DNA of 64,000 nucleotides from Sclerodactyla briareus (lineage: Eukaryota > Echinodermata > Holothuroidea > Dendrochirotida > Sclerodactylidae), in assembly GCA_026419785.1 (NCBI GenBank), contig JAODTK010005643.1, forward strand, positions 1-64,000, read 5' to 3'. This document shows, in pieces, positions 11,625 through 23,126 of the stretch (its first letter is position 1; each line of letters opens with the position of its first letter). Position numbers and translations under genes: made by a program. Below the pieces are notes generated by a model, which made no database searches, was not told where the DNA came from, and worked only from the letters and a program-made list of their open reading frames with translations.

Positions 11625-11936
11625 TCATTTTTGGGTCTTGATGGCTGATCGGTGTTGGGTCATTCGCTCACTTAAGTGTGTTTTTGTTTCCCCGATGTAC
11701 TGAACTCCGCGGAGATTACTGTAAAGTAGGTAGACCAGGTTCTCGAGACGCAACATATCCCTGTTGAATCGGAAAATGAGGGATGTCTGGAAACTTTTGA
11801 AACAAGTTGTGCGATCTACAAGTTTGCACGTTTTGCGGTTGGATGGGCAGGGGCGTTTGTTTGCGGCTCGGCTTTGCTCCGAAAATTTGGCGTTACTAGA
11901 TGTCACGCAGATTCCGAGGTCTGTGTAGGCAACCAA
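11625..11936 (-). pseudogene. GIY-YIG endonuclease remnant of the Penelope-like element
   Basis: A 103-codon minus-strand frame contains LVYLLYSNLRGVQYIGET followed by LSERMTQHRSAI. This fits the GIY-YIG nuclease core: the VYLLY stretch stands for GIY, QYIGET for YIG plus the following Glu-Thr, and the Arg-His spacing matches. In Penelope-like elements this domain follows the RT and nicks target DNA. The usual cysteines before the YIG are replaced by Ser and Arg. The frame ends soon after SAIKTQK, so the C-terminal part of the nuclease is lost or shifted. Confidence 0.85.
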
Positions 11937-12009
11937 CCGGGGGTTCCGGGAACACGGCTTTTAGGCTTCCGGACTTTGAGGATGGGCAAATGCTTGTAAA
12001 TGAGAGTGG

Positions 12010-12950
12010 CTAATGGATGGGAGGGCGGATGTATTCACAGACGAGTGGTACTCTGGAGTTGGATTGACGAGTTTTGTACGTCAGGTTCATTCGCGGAGTC
12101 TTTCGAGCCTTTTCAATGCCCTCTTCAATGGAACTACGGAAATACTGACCTCTTTGGAGGATGTTTTGAAGTGCGTTGGCACGGGACTCGAAATCAGCAT
12201 CGAGGAGCCAATGCGTTTCAGACAAGGCTTGACCTGTAGGGAATGTCTTCGTGCAGTGGGGTGGGTGACAATGCTAGGGAGTAGGAAATTGTGCTTGTCC
12301 GTTGGTTTTGTGAACAAGTTGTTTTGAGGACCCGGTCCAACGGCACATGGTGCAAGGAGTGGATCTGTCGCTTGAAAATTCTGCAGTGATTTGATAGAGG
12401 GTGGAATGGTTGATTTGTTAGATGAACGAGGTAAGTTTTATGCACCGTGGGTCAAATGCAGAAGATGTCATCAATATAACGACCAAACAAGTGGCCTCAG
12501 GGCCTGTCCAGAGAAGAATTTCTCTTCAAGTTTTCCATGAAGAGTTGCGAAACGAAGGAGCCATTTAGTGCCATTGCTGTGGCCGGGACCTGCAGGTAAG
12601 GTTGAGCACCAAAAACAAAATTGTTGCAAAGTTAGGAAATGAGGTTGCAATTAGTCCGCCAAGATCGGCTTGGCTGGGGTCTGGCCCAGGAGTTGGTTCG
12701 AAGCCGAAGTACAGGCTTTCTATAACTTCCGCTGGAGGGGATATTGGTATACAGAGAAGAAGGTCAGGTTGCCAGCAAGTGCCAGGGGGGAGATCTTGAT
12801 CTTCGATTTATTGATGAAGCTGTGGTGTCCTGACGGAGACGGGAGGGGACGGACGAGGGGCTGAATCAGGAGGTCCACGAATTTGGAAATTTTCTTAGCA
12901 GTGCCGTGGCCAGAAATGATGGGTCTGCCAGGGTTGCATCCTTGTGACAT
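12010..12950 (-). pseudogene. Penelope-type reverse transcriptase fragments
   Basis: Minus-strand pieces in three frames carry known Penelope RT signatures: NPGRPIISGHG with KISKFVD and QPLV at 12950-12850; SLYTNIP near 12720; TKWLLRF/KMAPSFRNS near 12560; YIDDIF, the catalytic Tyr-x-Asp-Asp, at about 12450-12470; LFTKPTDKHNFLLP at about 12320-12280; and a DFESRANALQNILQRG segment near 12190-12150. Penelope RTs are related to telomerase and copy element RNA at the target nick. The catalytic aspartates are still readable, but frameshifts and stops separate the blocks. Over 200 residues expected before the first block are absent. Confidence 0.88.
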
Positions 12951-12951
12951 A

Positions 12952-13085
12952 AATATATACTATATAGTATATATAGATATAATATATTATATATAATATT
13001 ATATATATATATATAATATATAATATATATATATATCTAATAATAGATTAGAGCTAATATATATATATATATATAAGTTATATAT
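12952..13085. repeat. TA-rich microsatellite
   Basis: Mixed ATATAT and TAATAT tracts that start directly upstream of the truncated Penelope RT and run into the inner inverted repeat at about 13090. Partner of the block at 11106-11222. Confidence 0.85.
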
Positions 13086-13159
13086 TATATATAATTATTA
13101 TAATTTATCCACAATTAGTAGGCGCCCTAACCAAAAGAAATTCCATAAGGCCTGGCAAT

Positions 13160-14480
13160 ATAAAATAAAATGCGATAAAAGGACAGAAATTACAGGTCGA
13201 ACGCTTAATTAAATGCAGACTACGTGTTAACAGAGTGCAGCACAGTTTTTACCCGTTGCAGACGATTATGAGCGTATTTGGCAAACCAGAATGTGAAGTA
13301 TTACCATAGTCCAAACGTGATGTCATTATCGACTGGACCAACAATCGACAAGCATCATCGGGGAATTAAATTCCCAATTTACCAAGTGTTGCGAAAATGA
13401 TAATTATGACAGGGAATTTAACTACAGCCACACACTGATCCTGCCATAGTGAGCTGGGGCATAAAAAATTGATTGCCAAATTAATGACCTCAATTCCCAC
13501 CACTGTATACCACTGCTAACCCAAAATATACGCAAGCTTGCATGCGGGGACAAATAATATAGGTGAAGCAACCGAAATACAACGGCCCCAGTATGTGCGA
13601 GTGTATTAAAACACGAGGAGTGCAACAGCCTCTCAACAAGGGTTTGAGGGACATTTTCTTGTCCAGGATAGATAGGAGCTAGGCTGATGCCAAAAAGTTG
13701 CATGTTATATATGCATTGCATGTAGACAAACAAGTTACAAGAACATGACGTATTATATGGTTTCAATATTCTACCTCCCAGCGTCCACGTCAGTATGGGG
13801 GCGCTATCATTAGATTCCCGGGCCGCGAGTTTCTTGTCCTAAGAACCCTAGGGCAAATGTGGACAAATAACCAAGAAGCAGAATATATCTTGAACTCAGC
13901 CTCAGTTTCTTAAGCTCCGCCTCTGTAGAATTCAAGCTGATAGATGATTTCTCTGCTGGTGCATGATTCGGGGATTCCTGCTTTATCTGTATGAGTACAC
14001 AATGATGACTTGGTAACTGTTTGCGATAACTGGAGGGCTATAAAACCGACTTCAAGAGACTACGAACTATGTAACACTACAATGTGATACAGTGTTGGAT
14101 AAAGGGACGAATAGCTTGGAATAAGACGTTGGGATTGTATAATCATTTCATTTTGCTGTGGTCACACCAGTTTAAAAGTGATATTCATTGGAACTAAGAA
14201 AGCAGAGGTGTAATCTGTGGTCAAATTTCAAATACTGAAAAAATTGTGTGGCTTCTCGCAATGAGTACATGTACAACACTATTATTGTATGAGGTTTTAT
14301 GAAGCCAACAGGTTAATAGAGCTGAACACTACGAAATTCTGAAACCCAGAAAATGTTACAGCATGGGGGCATTACAACCCACCTTCGATTGGGGGAAATG
14401 TTTTGGGGCCTTTCGTTTTTTTTTCATTTTGAACCCGTGGCAGAATTGCATGATGCGCTTTACTTCCTTTCTACATCAGG
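13160..14480. other. Right-arm segment without left-arm partner
   Basis: Left arm passes from the GATGTGCAATG block at about 9400 to the inner inverted repeat at 9418, whereas the right arm has about 1.3 kb between the equivalent points. No domain, terminal repeat or known family was recognised. It may be an insertion here or a deletion on the left. Confidence 0.55.
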
Positions 14481-16261
14481 CACAAAGCAAAATGGCACAT
14501 CATTCATTGAAGCTGACTTTCATGACAGAACCAGCACTGACTCTGTGAAGTAGAACGAGAGGCCGCGATGGCTGCGAGACGATGTCACGCTCTCAAATAT
14601 GACCTCAATTATTTGCAGAGATCTATAATAAATTTCATTTAAAAACCATGGTCCGTATATATTAGTTGGGGACACATAACATTACGTCTTCATGACGTGT
14701 CTTCACGTTTGAGACAATGCGGTTTCACCCTACAGACTCTGACGACAGGCAGGGTTTTTCGTGTTCAACTCCCCCCCCCCCAATCCAGTGGCGTATATTG
14801 ATTCGCGGTTTGGGGGGGGGGCGGTTACTGATACGAACACTATCTAAGCGGAGCGCCACCATGGTTTGCGCGTAGCGTTACCTTTTTAAGACATTGCAAG
14901 GACACCAGATGGCCGGAAAAGCACGGCCGTGTGTGTTGACGCTCATTCAACCCGGCTTCGAAATATGTATCTCATGTCAGCAATTTCTCGATTTGATGAG
15001 AAAATCAATAATCAATCTATAGAATTTTTAATACAACATCTACCAGTATGCCTGTTCACATTCCATCGCCTTATCATTCATTCCAAATCCATATTAAGCC
15101 ATTTATAATCGCAGTTACATGTGTCCATCAGCACATGGCTTAACATTTCAACAACTTGTCTCGTAATTTGAAAGCATAGTACACCGCAATGATTTGCTAA
15201 AACTGTGACCTCGTCGTCAATACAGGGGCGGCGATTTGTGTTGAAATTTGGGGAGGGGGGCAGATGTGTTAGTACCATCTAAGCTGAGCGCCAGGCGTGC
15301 ATTGAAGAGGAAGTTCGTTTCGCGACAACCCTACCATAAAAGAAAAAAAAAACGAGGCAAGGCACTTTTGGCCGGGAGCAACATCACGGAAATTGACAAT
15401 AAATTTCAAAAAAATGATCAAGTTTATTCCTTACCATTCTGCATCTTTGCCTTCATTCCTACCATATACCTCTAATTTTTGAGGTATTCCTGCGGCCCAT
15501 AGAGGACCCTTCCAGTTGGTAAAGGTTGCATCTAGGAATTTGTTGAACATCACTGTCGCGGAGACGTGTGCATTTTTTCAGGAGTTTGATTACAAAGGGA
15601 TCGAGTGAGTGAGCAGAAAATGTGGGTCATTTTCACATTTGTTTCCGTGTTTTTGGTTGGTTTTGTGTCTTCATTGTCCTTTCCCGCCTCCACACTATAT
15701 GTAGTGCCATAACGGAAATCACGTGAACCTTCCAGACTGTGTGCACGAGCCCCCACCCAGTTGTTTTTTCGGCGTATTGCTTCCATCAATTAGATGTTGG
15801 GCGGGTAATCGGTATCCCCGCAGAAATGCCCTTTGGTGGACCTTGTTTAGAGAAAGCAAATTAAATTATATCCATTTGAACTCTGGTGACATTGAAATGC
15901 TCTACTTGTTTGTTCAGGACCAATGTCCACATTCTCCAATTAGTTAAATTTGATTTAGAACAGTGCATGCATTATGCAAATTCACCGTCCCGTGATCCAG
16001 GAAATGAATCTTCTGGTGTTTGGGATTGACAACCAAAGTCCACATCCACAAGTTTCGTTCAAATCCGAACACAGTTGGAAAAATCGTGGGGGAGAACGAT
16101 ACAATTTTAGCCTACTAAAATCACCGTCATTTTTCGCACAAACTTTTCTTTCAACCACCAAGTTTTGTGTGAATCGGTCTAGCTCTGTATTTTCAAAACA
16201 AAATTGACCTCCGGTGACTTGAATCACCGTCATCTTCGGACCGACTTTGTCGCCCCCACCG

Positions 16262-17385
16262 AGTTTTCGTATAAAATCCTTTGAATACGAGGGCAGCAGA
16301 CTTAAGTAAAGCCCATTTCCGAACTCCTCGATATTTCACTAGTACGGACCTGTGTACCAAATTTCGTGTCATCGCTAGAGTGTGGAGAGTTTACTTGCCG
16401 CTAACAGCTATTTCCGTAGGCGGTGCCGGAGACGGAGACTTGCCGCGGCTACATTCCCAAAAACCTTCTATCCCGACACTTGCCCTGTTGCAGGGATATA
16501 ATTAAGAGCAGCAGCACGTCAGGATGTAAAGCAGTCTGTTGTAAACAATAAGGTTTAGAAGTAAATAACTCTAGCCAATTGTTATGTGCAATGTTAGGAA
16601 AATGCCAGTTGGATCCAGCATTGGGTGAGGGGGGGGGCCAGCATTGTATCGTGTCTCCAAACCGAAATCTCCCTTTTAGGGCTTGCCATTTGTTTCACCG
16701 CGCACTTGTTATTGATCAAGAAGCATATTTTGCTGACGAAGGTATGTGGCATAGGGCTACTATATTAACACATGTAACGGAAAAACAGAAAACAGCGCGC
16801 GCAGCGCGAAATTTTTCGCATTTTTTCTCCTCAACATAAAATTTAGGCAATCGGATTAGAATATGTGATAATCCTTTGTGTTATGACTGTGCTGTACCTT
16901 TATAGCTTACCCTCATTTTATTCATTTATCTTGGGAGATCATGCCTAATCATTGGAGGGGGGGGGGGGGGGGAGGGGGGAAGATCACATAGGCCATCCCC
17001 CAACATCAAACATTGGGGGGATGTATCCTGCCTGCGCGTATACGTCAATGCCCCCATCCCACGGAGAACCACACCATTGAGAACGACCCCAAGGGCCGCC
17101 AACCCAGAGCTGAAGGTCAGGGGTCCCGACCCCAACCTTGATGTGGACCCCAACTTCACCAAAAAAGTGATCGCTAAATGCAACGGAAAACATGCCCTAA
17201 TACTTCGAGAGGCAAATGCCGAATGCGTCCTTAGGGAATTACATATCTCCCAAGACCCCCCACCCATGCTGTTGCTGACTGTTGGACCCCTCCCCAAAAC
17301 TTTCAATCGCGTGGTTGCGCCCTTGAAGGACTAAGGTAAGGATTAAGACCATCTTGTGATACAGTCCTTTCTCCATTACACGACA
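16262..17385. other. Right-arm segment of ~1.1 kb without left-arm partner
   Basis: Homology to the left arm stops after CATCTTCGGACCGACTT (16245) and resumes near GTGTCAATTTATTTC (17410), where the left arm continues without a gap at 7310-7290. The segment holds a 16290-16440 block like that at 5150-5230, a G-run at 16953-16980, and an open frame at 17077-17334 that looks like low-complexity chance coding. No terminal inverted repeat was established. Confidence 0.55.
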
Positions 17386-20054
17386 GACTTTAACGACAAC
17401 GATTGACAGTGTCAATTTATTTCTATATGGGATAATTAAATACATCAAGTAAAGCTGTATGATTTTAATATGAAAATGCATCAGATAATATCAAAGAGTG
17501 ATTTTTTCAAAATGGTTAATCTTTCCTGTCATCTGATATAGCTCTCTTATCCCGTTTATTATATTCCAATTTTTTTTGTGGCGATTTACGAGATATACGA
17601 TTTTAAAAGAATTGTGGCCATCAACAGTGACCTGAATGTTATTTGCTGAAGAGGAAATTAGATTATGAACGTGGGGATATATATATATATACTTGGTGAA
17701 CATCTCTGTGCATGTACGCCGCAGGTCCCATATCGTATCGATTAGTAAGTATGGTTATCAAATGTCTTCCAGCTAATTTTTTTTTTTTGGGGGGGGGGGT
17801 ATGGTACAAGACAGAGCTGTGCTTCTACCTGAAAAAGAGGAAATGCAGAAGATATTTACGTTTACATATATATGGAAGGAAACCCGAAGTAAAGTAGGAA
17901 ATAACACGGGTATGTCCGAACGGACTGCCGATTTAGGCAAACATGCCCCATATGGTCTGGATGTAACCTAACCACACTCAATTGTCTATGAATTGTGTGA
18001 AAAACATCTGCTCACCCAGCACCTTAGGGTACAAACTTCCAATTACAAGTGGAAAGGATGGTAGAGTTAGACGGAGGGGAAAAAAATGATAATGAAGCTA
18101 AATCCCCCAACTTCACACAAATCCCACTCTCCACCTACAATTCATTTGTCTGATTTTGTTGAAGAGCCTGATCGGGTATGCTTTTAAGTGTGAAATATTC
18201 AGAAAATCCTCAACTAGAAAATATGAGAGAAAAATAAGATGGGAGAGGAAGGATTCGCCTGTCGGGCACTTTGCTCCCTCCCACCTCAGGTGAAAAACCG
18301 CCCTCATCTGTTGGTGTGTGTGATCATCGTGATATCATTGATGAATTGTTCTTTGTCGGTTGCCAAACTGTGCCAACATTAGCAAGATTAAGTGGAAAAA
18401 CTGTAGATTCTCTCACTAAAGTGTCTCGTAGGTCTCTGTGTGCTTTGGTGTTAGGGATCTCTGAAATCTTCCGCCAATACTATCAAAACCACAAAGGATA
18501 TTGCTAGCATTTGAAAACAAGAAGGATATCTTTTCTTACATTGGGTCAATGGATATCTACACATGACATGGTGGGTGGCAAGTTAATTATTCTGCTATAC
18601 TTGCTGATTATCCAGATTTTAGGTGAATTTGAAAGCCTCTGGTGTTACATAAGATGGATATTACTCATGAAATGACAATGATAACGACCGATAATTGCGT
18701 CTTGTGACATATAAAAGCAGCCGGGGGTTACAAGTAGGACAAGTCCACATGAAGAATCGTCCAACCATGCATGGGTGGTCGAATGATCGAGTGAAAGGTT
18801 CATATTGTGTTTAGTACTGCATTCTTATTGGGCGAGGGATTCACGGGGAATGCTCCCTAAGAGAGTAGCATCCCGGTCTCCCACAGGCATGACTGTACGG
18901 GTAAGGAAAGTCTACTGATATCTACCATGAACGGCGGAGATTGTCGTGTTTTGGCCGCTAAGACTTATATCTATATCATCCCAGGCAATGATGGCGTGAA
19001 AGGACCCCTATTGAACAAGGCCATGATGCAAGCGGGGGGTAAAACGCCGACGTGTATACCCGCAGGATTACCTTGTGTACTCGTTCCGAGAAGGCACATT
19101 AATCGTGTTCACTTACCTTTGCTGATTTTGAAATCACATTTCTGTTGTTTAGGACCAACTCTAGTCACACTTTTAGTTTTCTGAGTTTCCATTTTTTCTC
19201 GAAGTTAGAAAAATGAATGAATGGGCGAATTTGACCTCCTGTGGACCTCGAAAATGGACCTTCATGTTTTTAGGGACCAACGGTTTTCCCACATAAAGCT
19301 TCAAGTAATTCGGCTAACTCTGTGAAAAAAAAACGAAGAAGAAAAAAAAACAACGCAAATTTAACCTCTGATTACCTCGGAATCACCGTCATTTTTGTTC
19401 CCTTAAGGTCCTCACTCTCACCAATTTTTCGTGTCAATAGGACGAACTTTTTGTGTTTTTGCAATAAAACTTGCAAAAAGGGCTGGCCAGCAGACATGCC
19501 CACTTTCGAACACTTCCAAGATTCACTAGTGCGGACCATGTGTAGCAAGTTTCAGATCGCCATTCGGGATAAAGCCGTTGAAGAGTTTTTTGGCGCTACG
19601 CCTCAGTTTCCGGCGTTTGGAGAAGGCAGCACACGGCGGCGAAGCCGGCGGACATAGTCCCAAACCAGATATATTCCCGAACATAGTTATAATTAGGGAT
19701 GAAAGGAATACCTTCAGGCATGGGATTTATTGTTAATTATTCAGTGGTAGAGTTGAAGCTGTCAGGCAACTGTCGAGCCTGCTATAATGTCTGACTAGTG
19801 GACGTCATGACACACAGAACAGTAATTACTGTGTTAGGATGTGACCAATAGCGTCCATATGATACCCCTCAATAGCTTATAGCACTGAAACTTCTCCCCC
19901 CGCTTTTCGTTCCCCACCTCTAATCGTCTCCCATTTATTCGAGGAGTTATACATATGGAGATGTACGACCCTGCTCTAAAATACTGAATGACGTAGCATG
20001 GGGGGTAATAAGGAGCGAGAAGGGAGGGGGCGGGAGACGCAGTTACTACAAAGT

Positions 20055-20205
20055 GGAGGGGGGGGGGGCGGAGAAGAGCAGTACACATCGTGGAGGGGGG
20101 GGGCGGGAGAAGCAGTACACATGTGGAGGGGTGGGGGGGGGGCGGAGAAGCAGTACACAGTGTGGAGGGGGGGGGGGCGGAGAAAGAGAAGCAGTACATA
20201 TGCAA
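20055..20205 (+). repeat. G-rich ~40 bp minisatellite, right arm only
   Basis: About four units of GGAGAAGCAGTACACA plus GTGGAGGGGGGGGG. The flanks GCAGTTAC and ATATGCAATTATT are continuous in the left arm near 4690, so the array grew or was inserted in the right arm alone. The unit resembles the neighbouring arm sequence GCGGGAGACGCAGTTACTAC, which suggests local amplification. Runs of 9 to 12 G make it quadruplex-capable and also prone to sequencing error. Open frames across it are repeat artefacts. Confidence 0.8.
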
Positions 20206-20640
20206 TTATTCATCCGTCACATATTGCCTCAGGAGTCATCTTTATTTCATGCAGATCGTATCTGCATATGTTCCGCAGGCGACCGTAACTATATCTTAAT
20301 AACAGATTCCTCCCCCACCATGTGAGAAAAAGTTTTGTCCCAAATGGGAATTCCCAACTGGCTGAACTGGTTTTTCAACTGTTTTTCTATCAGCGATGCC
20401 ATCATAACGATTCCAGAGAAGTCCAGTTGAACTGTTCAGTTGATGGCATATTACTGATTCATTTGCCATATTACAAGGCATTAGGGTCCCCCTTGCTAGT
20501 TTCATCTTCATATCAACATTCATGCGGTTTAAATGACTAAATAAATTCCCAAACTTTCACTGACTTGAAATGCCACTGATCAAATATGCCCATGGGAGGA
20601 CAATCCTGAGAGGGGAAAGGGGGTAGGGGAGGTTGGGATT

Positions 20641-20955
20641 TGTTCCCCGCGTACCTCGTTGTTAATGGGTAATGAGGTAAGTAGAACTCAATTAGGGAAG
20701 GCTAAAATGAAGCTTTCCTAAGGTGTGCTGGAAAAAACTTGATTGTTTTGCACATTTTCTTAGGGGAAGTGTTTTGACAGGGTGGACTTTTTTTCTTACC
20801 CCGACATGATTTTTTTTTCACCCCGAAAATCGTCAACTATCGTGGTGGAAAAAAATCACCCCTTTTCTGGAATTTCTCCTTAACTTTTTATGATTAAAAT
20901 TTGAATCACGGCTTTTCCGAAGGTATTCCCATTTGTCTACTGACAATACTAGAAT
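20641..20955. other. Unassigned noncoding stretch
   Basis: No gene or repeat recognised between the outer end of the right arm and the next MITE copy. T-rich with short poly-T runs near 20790-20820. Confidence 0.4.
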
Positions 20956-20959
20956 ATAG

Positions 20960-21557
20960 CTTCAATCATCTACCTGACGAGTTTTAGGTTGAAAGCAGGA
21001 TGAATTATAGGGAGGCTGAAATATTAGCTGTAGAACCTGAATGAGTCATTGCAACTTTCGTTCATACGACTTTCCGTTACGGAGTTACAGTCCTTGAAGT
21101 ATGGACATGTGTATTGCGCAAGATCGAAAAGCATCCCATCATGCAATAATAAATCATGTCATTCGTGGCACATCCCTGCAAACAATTTCATTTTCCATTG
21201 AAATTCACACATTATTTTCACTTCGAAAAACATTAGTCTATGGGAGGAGAGGATTGCTGTAGTGGGTGGTAGGCGTTAATGGTTACTTCGGTGAGAGAAA
21301 GACAACAGAACCTCTGCGAAATATTGACTTATTCAACGAATTGAAACAATGAATACATGACATAACTTCTAGGGTTGTCAAGCGTATTGCGCAATGGGAT
21401 TCTCCCCAATTTCCCTGCATATTGGACCAAACTTTGAAGGCCAATAACTCCACATAGGAATCTCGTATTGAAATGGGGTTTGGACCTTTAGATACAGTTC
21501 CCATCCTCAACGATATAACCTTTGTTGTATCCAAGCCTGCAGTTGTTCTTTGAGGAA
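20960..21557 (+). mobile_element. Dispersed ~600 bp element, copy 1 (MITE-like)
   Basis: Collinear over its length with 54938-55525. Shared landmarks in order: TTCCGTTACGGAGTTA, ATCGAAAAGCATCCCATCAT, ACATCCCTGCAAACA, TTAGTCTATGGGA, TTGCTGTAGTGG, AGAAAGACAACAGAAC, ATTGACTTATTCAAC, and a TATACAGTT block near the right end. The right end GCTTGGATACAACAAAGG (minus) with CTGCAG and CTCAAAGAACA matches the left end of the second copy, so the family has terminal inverted repeats. No conserved coding frame. Confidence 0.75.
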
Positions 21558-21559
21558 AC

Positions 21560-23120
21560 AGTTCTTGCGAGCGATGAAATCGCTTGCATAGGAGTCGGTC
21601 TCAGAATTTGTGTAGTCTTGTGAAGTTGCAATGGCCATGTTACAATCGGCAAATCTAAGATACGAATTCTTCGGTATTCAACTCGAGAAGGAATACGTGA
21701 TTAGTTGAATGTACACTGTTTTGAATAAATTATCATGAGAAGCAGTTTTCGTTCAAATTAGGATCAGGTTTGTTAGAAACGCCTCCGTTGAGAAACTGAG
21801 GTGAAAACCCGGAAATTATCATTTAGTGTGGGTGAATGTAACCTTCAATATGAATTTATATTGCGCCGAAGAAGCAGCATTGTTTCGTTGTAAATACTTG
21901 CTAGACTCCAATTCCAAACTTCGCGTTTCCTCGGTAATACATGCTCACTCGCTAGTGAATTTGTTTCTCGCATTAAATGGTAACGATTTCGGAACATTTC
22001 TTCCTACAGTTTGGGCGATAATGTATTTTTTAACTGCAACGACGTTGCGCAATTTTTTTTTATAGGTATGATATGATCTTTTTCTTTTCCATAACTGAAG
22101 TGACAGTGTCGTATTCCCGTTGACGACTGCAACGAAATTAGACCTGTGTTTTCCTCAGTACTGAATAAAAAGCTATTAAACTAGCATTCTTCAACTGTTT
22201 ATTCCATATCTCGTGACTGTTCTCTCCTCCAATATGAGGTTTCAATTGGTCTACGTGTTTATTTCATGAATTTTTTTTTTTTTTTATGCAATCTTGATGC
22301 CTCACATCTGTTTTATGGATAGAATATACTTGACAGGCAGTTACGTCGCCACTCTCATTTTGCCACTTTGAAAAGTTGTCAGCTCAGTTAAGTGGCTTTG
22401 ATGTTTATGTAGACAGGAAAATAATGACAAATCTCTAATATCTCCCTATGTTCCGAACGATGTCGCCGCATCTGGACCCCATGACCCATTGACTCAGTGG
22501 GAACACTCTGTGCTGGTGCTGGGAAATCACACAATTTCCAATCATTTCGGTTTCCATTACGGACTAATGTATTCCATTATCATATTCTAATATGGTCCGC
22601 ATGAACTTCTAGCATCCCCCTGGTTTGTCGGTGAAGCCTTAAACGGTGACCACGGCAGAACACTAGTCCTAGTTTATCCACCTTAGATGCAATTTATGGA
22701 TGAGGGGAAATCAGATTTCCAGAATGTTGGAACATAGAAACATGTACGGTTTTCGAAACATTTGCTAACAAATAACCAAAATGCTATGTGATAGATCGAC
22801 CTACATTAGAGTGATACAGTGATTGAGAAAGTTTTACCCAGGGACATATGGTGCTTCACCTCAGATCTGACCTTCAGCATTTGAAGGAATCAGCTGCTCT
22901 TAGTCAGTAATGGTGGCCAATTGTTGAGAGAACCAGTTTCATGTCCAATCAATATGGCACCATATCATGCTCTTCAGGAAGGTACTGACATCACAATTGT
23001 CTACTTTTTTGATTGGAGTTCCTGTATGCATGTTATTTAACCTTGTCATCATTATCAATCGCATTTTCAGTTTTTATTTATCTATATGTCTATCCATCCA
23101 TGTCTATCTACGTATCTATA
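21560..23120. other. Unassigned noncoding stretch
   Basis: No domain-bearing frame or repeat family was recognised. A T-rich region near 23060-23126 ends in TATATCAG and could act as polypyrimidine tract and acceptor for the coiled-coil array that follows. Confidence 0.4.
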
Positions 23121-23126
23121 TCAGGC

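Larger units (their letters stand above)
11225..12950 (-). mobile_element. Penelope-like retroelement, broken and 5'-truncated
   Basis: Read on the minus strand the order is reverse transcriptase core (12950 to about 12010), linker, GIY-YIG endonuclease (about 11750-11630), then a noncoding 3' region with a hammerhead-like core (11380-11351). This order of RT then GIY-YIG is the signature of Penelope-like elements. The reading frame changes several times, so the protein is dead as written. The RT start is missing: the homology begins at NPGRPIISGHG right beside TA-rich DNA. It fills the spacer of the large inverted duplication. Confidence 0.88.
13090..20640 (-). repeat. Right arm of the ~16.4 kb imperfect inverted duplication
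   Basis: Reverse-complement counterpart of 4268-9480. It is about 2.3 kb longer because of sequence with no partner on the left: about 13160-14480, about 16262-17385 and the minisatellite at 20055-20205. Counterparts of left-arm landmarks are recognisable, for example CCGCCTCCACACTATATGTA at 15690 for the 7890 block and CAATCCTGAGAGG near 20605 for the outer end. No gene found. Confidence 0.9.

Noticed and set aside
19834-20325. Pro- or Gly-rich frames on both strands
   Set aside because: Produced by the G-rich minisatellite of the right arm.
4268-20640. Palindrome as a pure read-through artefact of one molecule
   Set aside because: The MITE present on one side with an empty site on the other, and other one-sided segments, require independent histories of the arms; a chimeric join of two diverged copies is still possible.
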